From: Holothuria scabra
Taxonomy: Eukaryota > Echinodermata > Holothuroidea > Aspidochirotida > Holothuriidae
Assembly: GCA_037179385.1 (NCBI GenBank)
Contig: CM074188.1
Coordinates: 18,803,318 to 18,867,317, forward strand
Direction: 5' to 3'
DNA: 64,000 nt
In this document: positions 20,301-30,504 of the stretch, piece after piece
How positions within the stretch are numbered: the stretch's first letter is position 1
Layout of the letters: the number at the start of each line of letters is the position of its first letter
Notes under the pieces: model-generated
The model's database searches: none
The model's input: only the letters and a program-made list of their open reading frames with translations
What the model was told of the DNA's origin: nothing
Made by a program: the position numbers and the translations under genes

Positions 20301-23300
20301 GTATTGAACTTTTGATCATGGTTGGAAAAAGTTGGGGAGCTGGGAGGCTTCTTTCTGAGAAATTTGTGCATCTGAAGAAAATTTTGGCAAAATTCTCTTT
20401 TCTGTGCATGAAAATACAGGCTAGGGAGCACCCACTTGAAATTTTGTAGCAATGTAGACAGTCCTGTTTAATGATTGGCTGTTGAGCTTCATGTGATTGA
20501 TACAGTACCATGGCCTTTTTCTCTCATCAAATGAGAAATTTACCTGAACTAACTGCTTTGTCTACCTTGAATATTCAATATACATGTCCAAAAATATGAT
20601 AAAAAAAAAAGATTCTTCGAAGAGAGATAAGAGGAAAATTGTGAGATGCAGGCCTAAAGTAGCTGTTGCTTCAAAATAAGCTTTGGGGGACTGTAGTTCA
20701 TGACATTTAAAATCAAGGCCTAGTGTGGACTACTGTACATTAGTGTAGCAACTGTGCCATATTGAAAAAATTTGCTTTGCAGCAACTTGCAGGGTGAATA
20801 TCAAATGATGTTTCATGTGCTGCTGTAGCCTGTTGGTATTGGGGAAAGATTTTGGAAGGAAAACTTACAGTAGAGGGTTTCAGTAGAAAAGTTTAAAAAA
20901 AGACCATTGCAAAATTTTAGGAATTTCACAGGCTCTTATCTAAATTTTAAACAGTATTCTGACCCATGATGCATGCCATTCCCTTTTTTGAAGAACTGCA
21001 TGTCACCCTCCCTTGCCACGTATTTTTAACATGTGTTTTTTCTTTCCCATGACAACTTGGTGTATTTGCAACAGAAGATTCCCAGACTTATATTTAATTG
21101 TTTAAAAATTACATTGTATTGTACTACTTTGTAAAATAATTATGACAGTATATGCTGCTGACATCCTACTTGTCAAAAGAAAAATATTGCTTGGGAGACC
21201 TGTAACCATAACGACCATTGATCTGACATAATCAATAAGCGTACTTTGTGTTTGAATCTTTCATTCTGTATGGTTGCTTCGGTAACCATGAGAAAGAATT
21301 AAAGGTGAAGTGAGGGGCTTGTCTGGTGGAAGATACTGCCAACAGATTAATATCCTTCATCTTAATGATGATTTTTGTAACTTTTTCATTTTTTTCAGGG
21401 AGCAGTGTCATAGCCAGGGTGATATTGGGACAGTTGACCCTTCCTTAAAAGAAAAAAAAATCAAATGGAAAAGTCAACTGATTGCTTCTAAAAAAGTTGG
21501 ATTTCCTGGAGATATATTCCATTTTCCTAAGTTTACGGGGAACCCCTCCCCCCACAGAAACAAGCAGTCATCATTTCATCCTACTCCCCCCAATATGAAA
21601 TCCTGACTACCCCTTTGTCTGGGGTTAAAAAGAGCTGTTTTTTATAGTGTCATGATAAGTATGCAGTAAACTTTGAACTGTTTCATTCCTTCTCTCAACC
21701 ACTTGAGCTTTGCAGAGAAATCAAAATATTTATTACGATACATATGAAAATGCAAAAGAAAAAAAAATGCTCAAAAAAGAAAAAAAAATGTAAACTTCAA
21801 CATCCTGTAGAAAGTCCATTAAGAGATGAATGCACAAGTTCAACATGATTGACACAATCTTTGGCATTTGTTCCATCTTGTATATTCTTATGTTTCCTTT
21901 CAGTCGTCACAGATGTCCTCACAGACCCAAAGCACCTCGACCCACTGGACCATGTACCATCTCAGAATACACAGAAAAGTATCCTGCCCATCCGTTGAAT
22001 GGTATGAGGAAGAGTTTGAAACCTGCTCAAGAAACGGTTAGAGGATCTGGTCCTTTGTCTGACCAAACTACAAATAGGTAAATGATGGCATGTTATGGCA
22101 TTGAAATATTTCAGAATGATCTACCAGCTGTCCCCTAAGCTTCCTTGCTTCCTTCCCCCTCTATTTACCTGTAATGGGATTCATTCGGATACTTACTTAG
22201 CAAAATGTTGCAAATGCAGAGTTCCAAAGTCAAATTCTTGTGCCTTTAATAAATGGACTGTTATTACCTGAGAGAAATGTTGAATGCTGCCAGACAGAGA
22301 ATCTTTTCAATACAACTGTAACATGCAATGTTTGTTCTGTGAAACATCATGAAACAAGAGTTTTGATTGGGTTTGCTAATGTCTCAAAAATATGTTAAAG
22401 CATACATGAATGTGCCCTTTCAAGAGCAGAAACTCTGAACCCAAGCTTTGATTAAAACAGCTGCATATTTCAAAATGTTCTCTTATTGTATTAGTCCAGT
22501 AAAGAATATTTCTGTTGCATATTACAGAGTTGGTTTACATTAATAGGGTCAATTAATTGATACACTGTTGTCACATGATTTAAACACCAATCCTCACATG
22601 ATATTATGCAGGACAGTTATTTCTCAAGACTTGAAATCCTGACCTGTTTCATGTTCTAACCCCAACCTTATACCATGATGTGTCAAATATCATGATGGAC
22701 AATGCAGGTGGCAAATTGGAACAGTTTTCTGTCAGGTGATAGCCGAATAACTGAAATGAGGAAAATGAAAAGTAAACGTGCTTGTTCATTTCACTCTCTT
22801 CTTCATTATGCTGTCTCCTTTTGTCATTGTTTGTTATTTTATTTTCTAGTTCATGAAATTGCAAAATGAATTGTGGAAATTGAGTTTAATACATTATTCA
22901 ACTTTGATTGGGAGGTTATGAACTACTGGCTGTAAAGAAATGGTTGGTAATATGCTTTGTTAATACCATGGAAGCTTGGTCCGGCAAATGCTAATCTTGT
23001 ACTGCCTCTCTGTGCTCAGTAGTTAAGTGTTAAATGGGCACCTGTCATTGTTTGTACTGTAGCTATGGCAACCACAACAACTGCCTCCTGTTGTTGCTGC
23101 TTACTAGGACTAACATTCATTTGAAATGCTTTGGTTCTTCAGTGATAGCTTGCGATGGAAAAATTTGGACATCATAACTCTTTGGTTGACCAGGATGCTG
23201 ATTTTGTACCTGTAGGGAAAAAAGCTAGCCTAAGATGTTTCAATGTTATTTTTGTTGACAATTTGAATTTGATCTTGATTTTAGGATGGATTACATTCCT

Positions 23301-25369
23301 CATGAGGTCAACAGGATACAAGTGAAACAACCAGAGCAATACCAGAAAGTCCCAGGGGAGATGGACCTCTTGACATCATATGTCAGGGACTATCCCCAGA
23401 AAAAGGCCCCTGCAGTGAAATCCTTCAGGGACTATTCACATCATGTGCCCGCTGGAGAATTCAAAGGAGTGCCTACATACACAAGTAAGAACATTAGAAT
23501 GAACAAGAGTATAACAAATTAGATGGGGGAAAGGGGAAACCTTTATTTGTGGGAAGCTGAGAGAATAACACTTATACAGATAGCAAACCCATATTGTGCC
23601 CATTTCAGTTTGAACCCAGGGTTAATAAAGGCCCCATATGGAAAACCCACATACACGAAGGATATTATGCAGTTTACCCATATTTTCCCCACATATCAGT
23701 CTTTCACATGAACTCCAGGAGTGCCCAATGTCATGTATCATGTGAGTCATGTTGCCTGGCTTCTATGGCCCCATATTCATACCAAGTGCAAATTTGTATA
23801 GTCTCTTTGTGGGTCAAGATATGAGACCATAAGGTAAAAAAGCTGTAGTTGGCTAGACTCGAACCAATTGGTTGGAATCTGGGCCGTGAAACTCCATCTT
23901 ACTTTACCTTACCTTAAAAAACATTTATTGCAGTTGAGTTCATTAACATTTATACACTCTGGTTATGAATTTGAAGCAATGCCAGCCCTCATGCTTTGGG
24001 TGGTCACTTTGGATAACAAAGTGTGATAACTTCATAACTGAGGTCATAAATATTAAAATTTGGGAGCATATGCAAATTTCACCAGAAGATTCCAGTCCAG
24101 TTCTACTTCCCTTTAGGTAGCACAGAATGGATCCAGATCTACTCATATGACCTTTCATGTACATGTTTCATATACAGCACAGTACATATTGATTTTACTC
24201 TGAAACTGAAGCAGGAGTTACTCTCTCTAAAAAACAAAGTGGACTCCATCTTACATTTACAGGTGTGGGTGTAAGTGAAGGCTGGTTGTAATTTTTGATG
24301 GAAAGCTTAAATTAAAATGTAAAAATACATCAAATTATCTTTTTGCATCACTTTTAATTCCCTTATTATCTTTGTAGCTGATTATAGGAAATGGAGCCTT
24401 CCTGCGAGGGACAATGGCCAGGTTCATCATACCTACATTCCACCGTCAGCTCCTTTTGAAGGCACATCAACCTTCAGTCGTGACTACCAACCCAAGCATG
24501 TACCAGTTCGTCAAAGCCTAAAACCTGCAGAGAATACCCATATTTCATCGGTACCTCTAGATGACAAGACCAGTCATCGTGTGGACTATATTCCTCATGA
24601 AGCTCAACCAAGGTATGTTCACCAGTATGCTCCTTACCAGAAGAATAGGGCTCCCTTTGAGGGACTTACCACCTTTCAGAAAGACTACACAGGAAAAAGG
24701 GCATCATTGCCACAGAGCTTCAAACCTGACCAAGCTCCAATGCATTCTGATCAACCGTTCAATGATGAGACAACATTTCGAAGGGACTTTCAAAAATGGC
24801 AATCAAGGCCACCCCCACCAAGAGTGCAGCAAGCATGGGTCCAACCTCCGGGTAACATGGACCTTTCAACAACCTCAGGACTGGCTTTCCCAGCTCATAG
24901 AATTCAGCCTGTAAAACCGTCTGGTCCAGTGCAAAGAGCCCGTTCTGCTGAAGCACCTTTTGATGACCGCACGAATTACAAACAAGATTTCAGGAAATGG
25001 GACAGCCGACCAGAGAGGAGAGGTGACCCAACTCAGAAATTGTATGAAAGATCAAATATTCCCTTTGAAGGTAACACAGACTATCGTACTCAGTTTGTCC
25101 CAAAGCATGCACAAGTTCCCCGCAGCTTTGCCCCAGACAACTCACCAAAACTAAGTTCTGATCCATTTGATGATCGTACCATGTACAATATAGATTACAT
25201 TCCAAAAGAAGCCCCACCCTGCCCTGCTGTGAGTCTCCCCTCCCATGGGTACAGATTCCAAGCAATAGATTCTAGGGGTCATGAAATATGGATAAGAAAT
25301 GCTCAAAATGGTATGATGGAAAGAACAGTGATGACACCCCCAGACAAAATAAACTTAGCATTTGCCTAA
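11350..25369 (+). CDS. SAXO: SAXO/FAM154 family: stabilizer of axonemal microtubules (4 coding exons, 467 aa)
   Basis: Joining 11350-11387, 21904-22077, 23285-23484 and 24378-25369 gives 1404 nt, an unbroken 467-codon frame ending TAA. Every junction is GT..AG and in phase. The N-terminus MAKKCICEICTCG, continued by RHRCPH, is the Cys-rich motif that opens SAXO1/SAXO2. About 12 Mn-type modules follow, with the pattern PF(D/E)(D/G)xTxYxxDF/Y..K: for example SEYTEKYP (~res 35), MDYIPHE (~72), PFEGTSTFSRDYQPK (~160), PFEGLTTFQKDY (~230), PFDDRTNYKQDFRKW and PFDDRTMYNIDYIPKE near the C-terminus. In the family these modules bind and stabilise microtubules of centrioles, basal bodies and ciliary/flagellar axonemes. 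Total length is close to vertebrate SAXO1. The tail from ~res 425 (HGYRFQAIDSRGHEIWI) lacks modules. SAXO1 and SAXO2 cannot be told apart here. Confidence 0.93.
12139..13880 (+). pseudogene. LINE reverse transcriptase, truncated and frameshifted
   Basis: An in-frame stop lies at 12130-12132. From there the frame runs RVSEVKINPKSFHAYVRSK, the usual linker before the RT domain. The RT motifs are all visible: KAPGPDGIHP, NYRPVSLTSV, YLDFQKAFDKVP, GVPQGSVLGPLLFLIFINDI, the catalytic FADD in SKFADDTKLY, and the thumb region DLGVVITRDLKSS..RRNFKSFSKE. The frame then ends at 13662. The expected C-terminus (MLQVYKFLSEGNP..RVVSEWNSLPEWVV..FFHDCGRI) continues in another frame to 13880. The switch falls at a G run near 13611, best explained by loss of one G. 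Function was reverse transcription of the element's own RNA; this copy also lacks the endonuclease, so it is dead. Confidence 0.9.
12140..14003 (+). mobile_element. CR1/L2-type LINE, 5'-truncated, ~1.86 kb, TSD ATTTA
   Basis: It is inserted in the 100-bp minisatellite, with ATTTA at 12135-12139 and 14004-14008. It retains the reverse transcriptase region and a 3' UTR ending in (TTATG)n, a microsatellite-type tail typical of CR1/L2 clades rather than poly(A). The endonuclease domain and ORF1 are missing. It lies in the same strand as the host gene within intron 1. Confidence 0.9.
14211..14290. repeat. Two-copy tandem duplication (~38/42 bp)
   Basis: GAACTCTCTGTTTATTTCAC starts at 14211 and again at 14249. 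The copies differ by a 4-bp ACTG insertion/deletion within TATGTGCTTATTG versus TATACTGTGCTTATTG. It is inside the TA-flanked TIR transposon. Confidence 0.9.
14492..14756 (-). mobile_element. TTAA MITE family, copy 3 (265 bp)
   Basis: The left end AGGGCAAGAGCAGTTATCCC and the right end, inverted, AGGTAAAGAGCAGTCCCCC match copy 2. It interrupts the old LINE within CCTTAATCAAGGACTG: CCTTA remains at 14486-14490 and TTAATCAGGGACTG follows at 14757, showing TTAA as the target (left copy mutated to TTAT). It runs opposite to copies 1 and 2. Confidence 0.88.
15196..15219. repeat. Perfect 24-bp palindrome
   Basis: TGCCTACTCACG is followed immediately by its inverse complement CGTGAGTAGGCA, with no spacer. 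The flanking base pair does not extend it. Confidence 0.9.
15885..15950 (+). mobile_element. 3' tail of a SINE/LINE retroposon
   Basis: GTGCTTTGAGAC, then GTAAGGCACTATATAAGAAC, then (ATT)n is the typical 3' end shared by many L2/CR1-mobilised SINEs and LINEs (GCGCTTTGAG..AAGGCGCTATATAAAT..ATTATT). The 5' part is not identified, so the element's length is unknown. Confidence 0.65.
16276..16449. mobile_element. hAT-type MITE (174 bp), TSD ACCATACT
   Basis: It starts CAGGGCTGAAAAAAT and ends TTTTTTTTCCAGCCATG, inverted CATGGCTGGAAAAAA. It is flanked by identical 8-mers ACCATACT at 16268-16275 and 16450-16457. CAGGG ends with an 8-bp duplication are typical of hAT. The interior has a repeated CAAGCAAATCAAA and TTTCCC motif and no coding capacity. 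Confidence 0.9.
16458..20014. other. SAXO intron 1, AT-rich, no gene recognised
   Basis: The longest open frame (16749-17168, 139 codons) is AT-rich, has no recognised domain and looks like chance. A short (GGT)n tract lies at ~18415-18432. No RNA gene is recognised. Confidence 0.45.
20015..20291. mobile_element. 277-bp foldback MITE with ~60-bp inverted ends
   Basis: The left end CATTACATGAAATAGCCCTT and following bases pair with the right end, which inverted reads CATTACGTAAAATAGCCCTT. Pairing continues through ACTAAAACTG and CTAAAACCTGACTTT on both sides with scattered mismatches. A second, inner inverted pair (GTCTGGTTTTTACTTGAT / ATCAAGTAAAAACCTGAC) lies within, so nearly the whole element can fold. 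No target duplication is certain. Confidence 0.82.
20420..20706 (-). mobile_element. TTAA MITE family, copy 4 (diverged)
   Basis: It shares the block order of copy 3: GACAGTCCTG, then ATGATTGGCTGTTG, CATGTGA, CTCTCATCAAATGAGAAATT, GTCTACCTTGAATAT, GAGATAAGAGGAAAATTGTG and TTTGGGGGACTG. The right end is followed by TTAA at 20707-20710. The left terminus (GCTAGGGAGCAC) is degraded, so that boundary is approximate. Confidence 0.72.
20711..21903. other. 3' end of SAXO intron 1
   Basis: There is no gene or complete repeat. It contains an X-box-like site at 21273-21286, A-rich stretches at 21755-21790 and the pyrimidine tract and acceptor TTTCCTTTCAG of exon 2. Confidence 0.5.
21273..21286 (+). 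promoter_or_regulatory. Intronic X-box-like (RFX) site
   Basis: GTTGCTTCGGTAAC matches GTYRCCNNRGYAAC with one mismatch (T for C at position 6) and has the right spacing. It lies ~620 bp before SAXO exon 2. It could serve as an intronic enhancer or an alternative promoter element; chance cannot be excluded. Confidence 0.35.
21904..22077 (+). CDS. SAXO: SAXO coding exon 2 (174 nt)
   Basis: The acceptor is TTTCCTTTCAG at 21893-21903 and the donor is GTAAAT at 22078. It encodes the second half of the Cys/His motif (RHRCPHRPK), the first module (ISEYTEKYP) and the start of the second (GPLSDQTTN). It leaves AG of an Arg codon that exon 3 completes. Confidence 0.92.
22078..23284. other. SAXO intron 2
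   Basis: A 1.2-kb GT..AG intron with no gene or repeat recognised. A weaker X-box-like word, GTAGCTATGGCAAC (two mismatches), lies at 23059-23072. Confidence 0.75.
23285..23484 (+). CDS. SAXO: SAXO coding exon 3 (200 nt)
   Basis: The acceptor is TTGATTTTAG ending at 23284 and the donor is GTAAGA at 23485. It encodes MDYIPHEVNRIQV, the DLLTSYVRDYPQKKAP module and the start of the next (EFKGVPTYT). It leaves one base of a Thr codon. The exon contains an internal ATG, but frame and homology continue from exon 2. Confidence 0.92.
23485..24377. other. SAXO intron 3
   Basis: A 0.9-kb GT..AG intron. Short open frames inside (for example 23594-23824) have no recognisable motif. Inverted TAAGGTAAA/TTTACCTTACCTTA words lie near 23832 and 23904. 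No complete mobile element is recognised. Confidence 0.75.
24378..25369 (+). CDS. SAXO: SAXO coding exon 4, terminal (992 nt)
   Basis: The acceptor is TATCTTTGTAG ending at 24377. The frame runs from TDYRKW to KINLAFA and TAA. It carries most Mn modules (roughly residues 138-425), including three DFxKW/DYRKW types and PFEG/PFDD types. Module order echoes exon 2/3 (DYIPHE recurs at ~205 and DYIPKE near 415), which suggests the protein grew by internal duplication. Confidence 0.95.
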
Positions 25370-28300
25370 AACTTTGGGAGATTGTTTTCCAAACCTCTAC
25401 CTTAAAGTGGCTCATTGAGTTGGTTCATGAATTAGAACAGATTTTTCCAAACCTCTTAAGTTTCCTTCACATACCAATGCCAAATGGTCAAACTTAGACA
25501 ATTCCTATATCCTACATGCAAATAACCAATTCATGAGTTATTACTTAATGGTTCAATTCAGTTTTTGTGACAGACACTTTTTCAAACTGCACAAAACTTT
25601 TACAAGTCATGACACCACCAAATTCATAATTTTAAGTTTTTCCATATAACTATTGGATATGAAACTTGACTAATCATGCTAGCTATAAGTATTTTCATGT
25701 GGTAGTACCCTTCAGCACTTTCATTAAGTTATTGACATTAACTCATGACTCAATGAGCCCCTTTATGTTGGTACATGTTTACCCTAACGTCAGTCAGAAT
25801 GTTAAAAAATAGTGCAACAAACCTTTTACACTTCAATCTCAAGTGTAAATGGCATAAAATGGATTGAAATATTTTGTTGTAAATGGAAATACTTTTTTAA
25901 AAAATCTGAAAAGATAAAAAAAAAATGTGTGCAAGTCCCATAAAATGAGGACACAAAAAGTCTGAAAATAGGTGTGAGAAATTCGGTGAAAAGTTTTAAT
26001 TCGTGGAGAAATCTTGCCGCTCACTACTTTTTATCCAAAAGCCATTCATGTCATCGCTATTTCTTTCATTGTAAAAGCAGATTGACTCCCTCAAATTAGC
26101 TTACATCTTATCCTTATTTCAAATATTTATGTGGCTCATTGCAACATATTACCAGTGTCAAATTCTCTTGGGGTATATTTACTCTGTACAAACATTTTAT
26201 TTGGTTTAAGTGAACATGGTGAATTATTCATTTTATAGGAAAAGCTCCAAAACTTATGACATCTAATAAAAAAAACCTAGTAGTGGAAACTGTAGGCTAA
26301 GGCTGTCATACAATGATGACAGCTATTCTCGTCTCATGACAGTTTCTCACTAGTTTTTCCCTTTTGTAAAGATAGTGAAGAGATTGGTTAAGATTTTAAT
26401 TGTTGGGTAGCTTTTAAGTCTGTTGTAACAATTTTATTTTTGTGATGAACTTCTAGTTGCAATTTTCCTAATAAGACAACATCATTTATGAAGAATAGAT
26501 AACATAGCTGGATTCCACGAAGGCTCCTTTTTGCAAATAAATTTTTTCATCCCTAACTACTTCTACCTTCTAAGTTTTTAAAAGAAGATTGCACTGACTA
26601 TTTTTTCATTCGCAAATGAGAAAGACACTCCTGAAAAGAGATGTTACCTTTGTGTTAGAACATATAAACAGGCACTGTTGTAGAGACATTTTTTTTTTGT
26701 AAGGGGGGGGGCTTAAACAAAATATGAATATTTTGGAGCATATGTTTGTCTAAGCCTCTACTAGTCTTTACAATGTTGCTCATTGTGTGTGTCGGGGCAT
26801 GGCAAGGAAAAATTGGGAAGAGGCTAAAGAAAAAAACCCAAAACCATGCCTGCTTACAAGTTTGTATCCTCCTGAAAAGAGGGAATCAAACTTGTTTTGG
26901 GTATGTGGGAAGAGTCCTCATAGGTTTGACAGTCTAAAGTAAAACTTTTTTTAGAGAGAAAGTGAACCTGAAAACTTTAAGAGATAGTAAAATACTTTCA
27001 AGCTCCATTCCTGAAATATTGTTTTCTATTCATTTGAATGCTTTATTAGTGAACTAGTTAGGAACTAGGTAGTGAGTTTGATAATTTGTTGCTGCATGGA
27101 AAAGTTAGGGACATGCAGAATGCACAAACCAAGTTCAGCATATTTCCTACATTAACCGCTAAGTGTCACAACTAGCCTGACAGCATAAAAATAGAAAATT
27201 TCACTTCTGCTATCACAGCAGTTAAAATACCAATGTTTACACCAAAGCGGCAGTATACATGAAGTGGATAGCACAAACTCACACATATGTAAGAGTCCTC
27301 TTATATATGGGATGTGTTTAAAAAGGATGGCATGAAAAGTTTTTGGATGTAAACTTAAAATTTTTGTAAGACATGCTGTTGGTGCCGGAGTGTTTTGTTC
27401 CTACCGAGGATTTGGAGGTTTTCATAGGATTTGTACATGTGCAGCTGAATTATCAAACTCTCTTATTGTTTCCTGTTTTACTCTTGCATATTCCTCATGT
27501 TTTGCTATAATTTTCATTTTGTAATAATTGGTACAAATTTAAGTGAAAAAATTTAATGGAAAATAGACCCAGCAAGTGTTTAATAGGCTTTAATAGTGAA
27601 GAATACTTGACACATTTAATTCATGTGAGTGGTTTAAAATTCCTTGTTTATTCATAGTTAGTTGAATCTGCAACTTCTATTGGTTCATAACAGTCAGGTG
27701 ACAGTGCATTATCCTGTGATAAATTCACAGTTGTAATGGATTAAGGCACTTGGGTTGTGCTTTTATGATGTGGCTAGTTACGAATACAATTTTCATTTCA
27801 TTTAGTCTATTTTGATGAAAATCTTGATGTTTATGAATGAACAAGGTTAAAGAGCTTTAGACCTATGTATTATCCTGTAGTAATGCACTGTCTTTTGTTA
27901 TTTACCTTTAATTAACTGATTGGGAAATGTTTGGGTGCAATATATAAACAATTTAATGTGTACCTTGATTCTTTGTGACAGTGTGGATTCAGTGGTCTTG
28001 TACTGAAGACAATGCATACCAGGGGCATAAATGTTTGTTATACCTGTGGGTATGTGTAAAACATTGTACAGTTACCTCTGACCTTGTGACACAGCAGAAA
28101 GTACTGAACTTTCTGATTTGTCTATTGAATATCTGACAAATAACAGGCAGACACAAATGTTTTATAAATTTGAAGATGTAATGTTATCACCTTGATCTCA
28201 TCAGAGAATGATTACCTTAGTGTCAATTTATAACCACCTATCTCCTTCATATTACAATTCCAAATATAAATAGTTTGAATCTTTATTAGATACTTCATGT

Positions 28301-28635
28301 AATATGCAAGTATATAAATATATATGTAAAATGTACATATCTTCTTTGAAATCATGTTGTAAATAGTACCTAGAACAATATGCATTTCTTATACAATTTT
28401 AGCATTAGTTCCTGTCTTTTATGCAGAAATAAGTCACCTATGAATTTACTTACCTTGATTTGGAAATGCTCTTTTATGGAAACATTTGGGGTTATTATTT
28501 TTTGAAAAAGTTACAATAAGTTACATAGGAGAAACTTTGTGTTTGAAGAAGTACAAATGTGTACTCCTTGTCACAAAGTATTATTTCTGTTTATGGTAGC
28601 TTCTGAAAATTATATGTAATGAAAATTACAATAAA
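25370..28635 (+). other. SAXO 3' UTR (inferred, ~3.3 kb)
   Basis: After the TAA the sequence is AT-rich with no further coding signal. AATAAA at 28630-28635 is followed by a GT-rich stretch (GTGTATTGTTTGTT), a convincing poly(A) site. An earlier AATAAA within GCAAATAAATTTT near 26536 has a weaker context and could give a 1.2-kb alternative UTR. A T10 run followed by a G9 run lies at ~26690-26711. Confidence 0.5.
28630..28635 (+). terminator. Poly(A) signal AATAAA
   Basis: This is a canonical hexamer with a downstream GT-rich element beginning ~20 nt later. It is the best-supported 3' end for the SAXO transcript in the window. Confidence 0.5.
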
Positions 28636-28726
28636 CCTCTACTGTAATTTTTAGAGTGTATTGTTTGTTACTTGAATCAAGATGAATCGTAAATGATCAA
28701 GTCATCAAGAAACTAACATTCTCCCA

Positions 28727-28960
28727 AAGCGACTGCATGGTCAAGTGTTCATAGCATTCCCCTTGCAGTCAGGAGGTCTGGAGTTCAACTCCTGGCTGTG
28801 TCATACCGAAGACTTTAAAACATGGAACCTACTGTTATTGTGCATGATGCTGCTCAGCATAAGCAAAGATGAAGGGAAAACAAGCCAGTGAGCCACAACT
28901 GGAGAAAGGCCATGGGCAACCCAACTAACCAACCAGTAACCAATTGATTAGAGCTGTAAA
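28727..28960 (+). mobile_element. tRNA-derived SINE
   Basis: The head resembles a tRNA with an internal RNA polymerase III promoter: A-box-like TGGTCAAGTGTT at ~28738 and B-box-like AGTTCAACTCC at 28782-28792, ~35 bp apart. CCTTGCAGTCAGGAGGTCTG lies in the anticodon/variable region. The body continues with GTCATACCGAAGAC and GCTGCTCAGCATAAGCAAAG. It cannot be a functional tRNA because the acceptor stem is not closed. The 3' boundary is approximate. Confidence 0.75.
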
Positions 28961-29529
28961 ACTCAATCTAACTAATTACACTCCCCAGTTACAGATACTG
29001 CCGACTTTACACATATTATGTCATAAAGCAAAAATATTGCCTTCGTTTGAGGAGCATGTTTGTCATTGCAAGTGACACCAATAGATCTAGACAGCTGACT
29101 TGTCAGCTGTGGAATATGGAGGTCTATGCAAAGAGCTTTGTAAGTCATTCTTGAAATTCAACCATGTTGTGACAGTTTGGCTTTTGAGAAATCCATGATT
29201 TTATACCAAAAAATCTCAATTTTATCACCTGAGACAGTTCCAATTCTCTCAATATACTTCTAAACCAAAGATATCTGGATCAGGGAGTACATTATTTAAT
29301 TTAAAATAATTAAAAAGAAATCAGACTTTGAGAGTTTAAACTGTGTTCCAACAGTAAAAATTCTATGTCAAGCAAGAAGTTGGAAAGTTATAGAATAACT
29401 CGAAAATAAATGATCGATTGTTTCTTTTTCGCCTTTACAGAATATACTTAAAGAGTTTTCTGCTTTGTTCATGTAATAGAGTAATTTGTTAGTAGCTAAA
29501 ATTCTGTGGCGAAATTTGAACTAAAAATT
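28961..29529. other. Spacer between the SAXO gene and the macrosatellite
   Basis: AT-rich, with no gene, RNA or repeat recognised. Confidence 0.5.
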
Positions 29530-30504
29530 AATAATTCAGAGAATTTGACGACGAAATTCACTGCCGTTTGTCGATTGCATAACTGCGCTGTGTAATGATG
29601 TACGGTACCTTTGAGCATCGAGAAGGATGGTAAAACACGCAGCCTTGAAATAAAAAGCGGAGCCCACAGTTTGAGTTTTAACCAGAGGATTGGGTATTTC
29701 CGGTTGAAAACTTGTACAAAGAACGTCAATTAATGATAGCTGATGGCTGTTTTATGGTCTACCTAAAATTTAAAATTGCTATATGACTTCTTTTGAAAGA
29801 TTTTCCCGAATATTTAAGGTAGGGAACTTGCAATAAAATCTTCAATGACTTACACTCTAATTTGAACGAGTAAAATGACCTCTCAGACACTCGTCGAAGT
29901 TTGACAAGGTCTACGTCACCCTTGCGCAAAAAACTGACAGGTTTTCCTTTGATACCAATTCGATTTATTACAACCATGTCCCAAAGAAGTTTTGCTAGTA
30001 GAGCTCAACTGAGCTTCCGTACCCTTATCCAGGCCTATTTTACTCTCTGATCAAACACTAGGCTGATATATGCTCGCCAGTTTTCCATCCCACAATTTCC
30101 TCAAAACTGCTTTAGATGGCATACATTTTAGCATAAGAGGCACTTCAGTTAGACAACTTTGATATTAAATTGACGATAGACCCCATCCTATTTAGTAATA
30201 TAGTGCAAAAGTTGTCCTAATGTTTCCTCTTGATAATATTTTGGCGTATATTATATTGAGACGGCAATAAGGACACAAAGGAAGACTTGGTCAAGTTCAA
30301 AAGAACCACTGTCTTTGTTACAAATTAGCAATCCATGCCACGAGGACAATAGGCACCTAGGTGCTTAAGCCTACCCCCTAGCAATCTTAATGAATAGTTA
30401 CCATAGGAAAAAAAAAGCTTTTTTCGCATCGACGAGTTATGAATATTCATTCCAGAGCTCTTTTTACTAAAAGCAAGAGTCGCTCTCGAAAGATATACAA
30501 ATTT
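29530..30504. repeat. Macrosatellite, first partial unit (left edge)
   Basis: Homology begins near GACGAAATTCACTGCCG. This edge copy is more diverged and lacks two blocks present elsewhere: the stretch after CACGCAGCC, and the stretch before GTCAATTAATGA. Loss of blocks at an array edge is common where homogenisation is weaker. Confidence 0.85.

Noticed and set aside
23830..23925. tRNA-like or SINE sequence on the minus strand (GGTTCGAGTC)
   Set aside because: It has a B-box-like word, but no A box at the right distance and no cloverleaf. The repeated TAAGGTAAA words are simple sequence.
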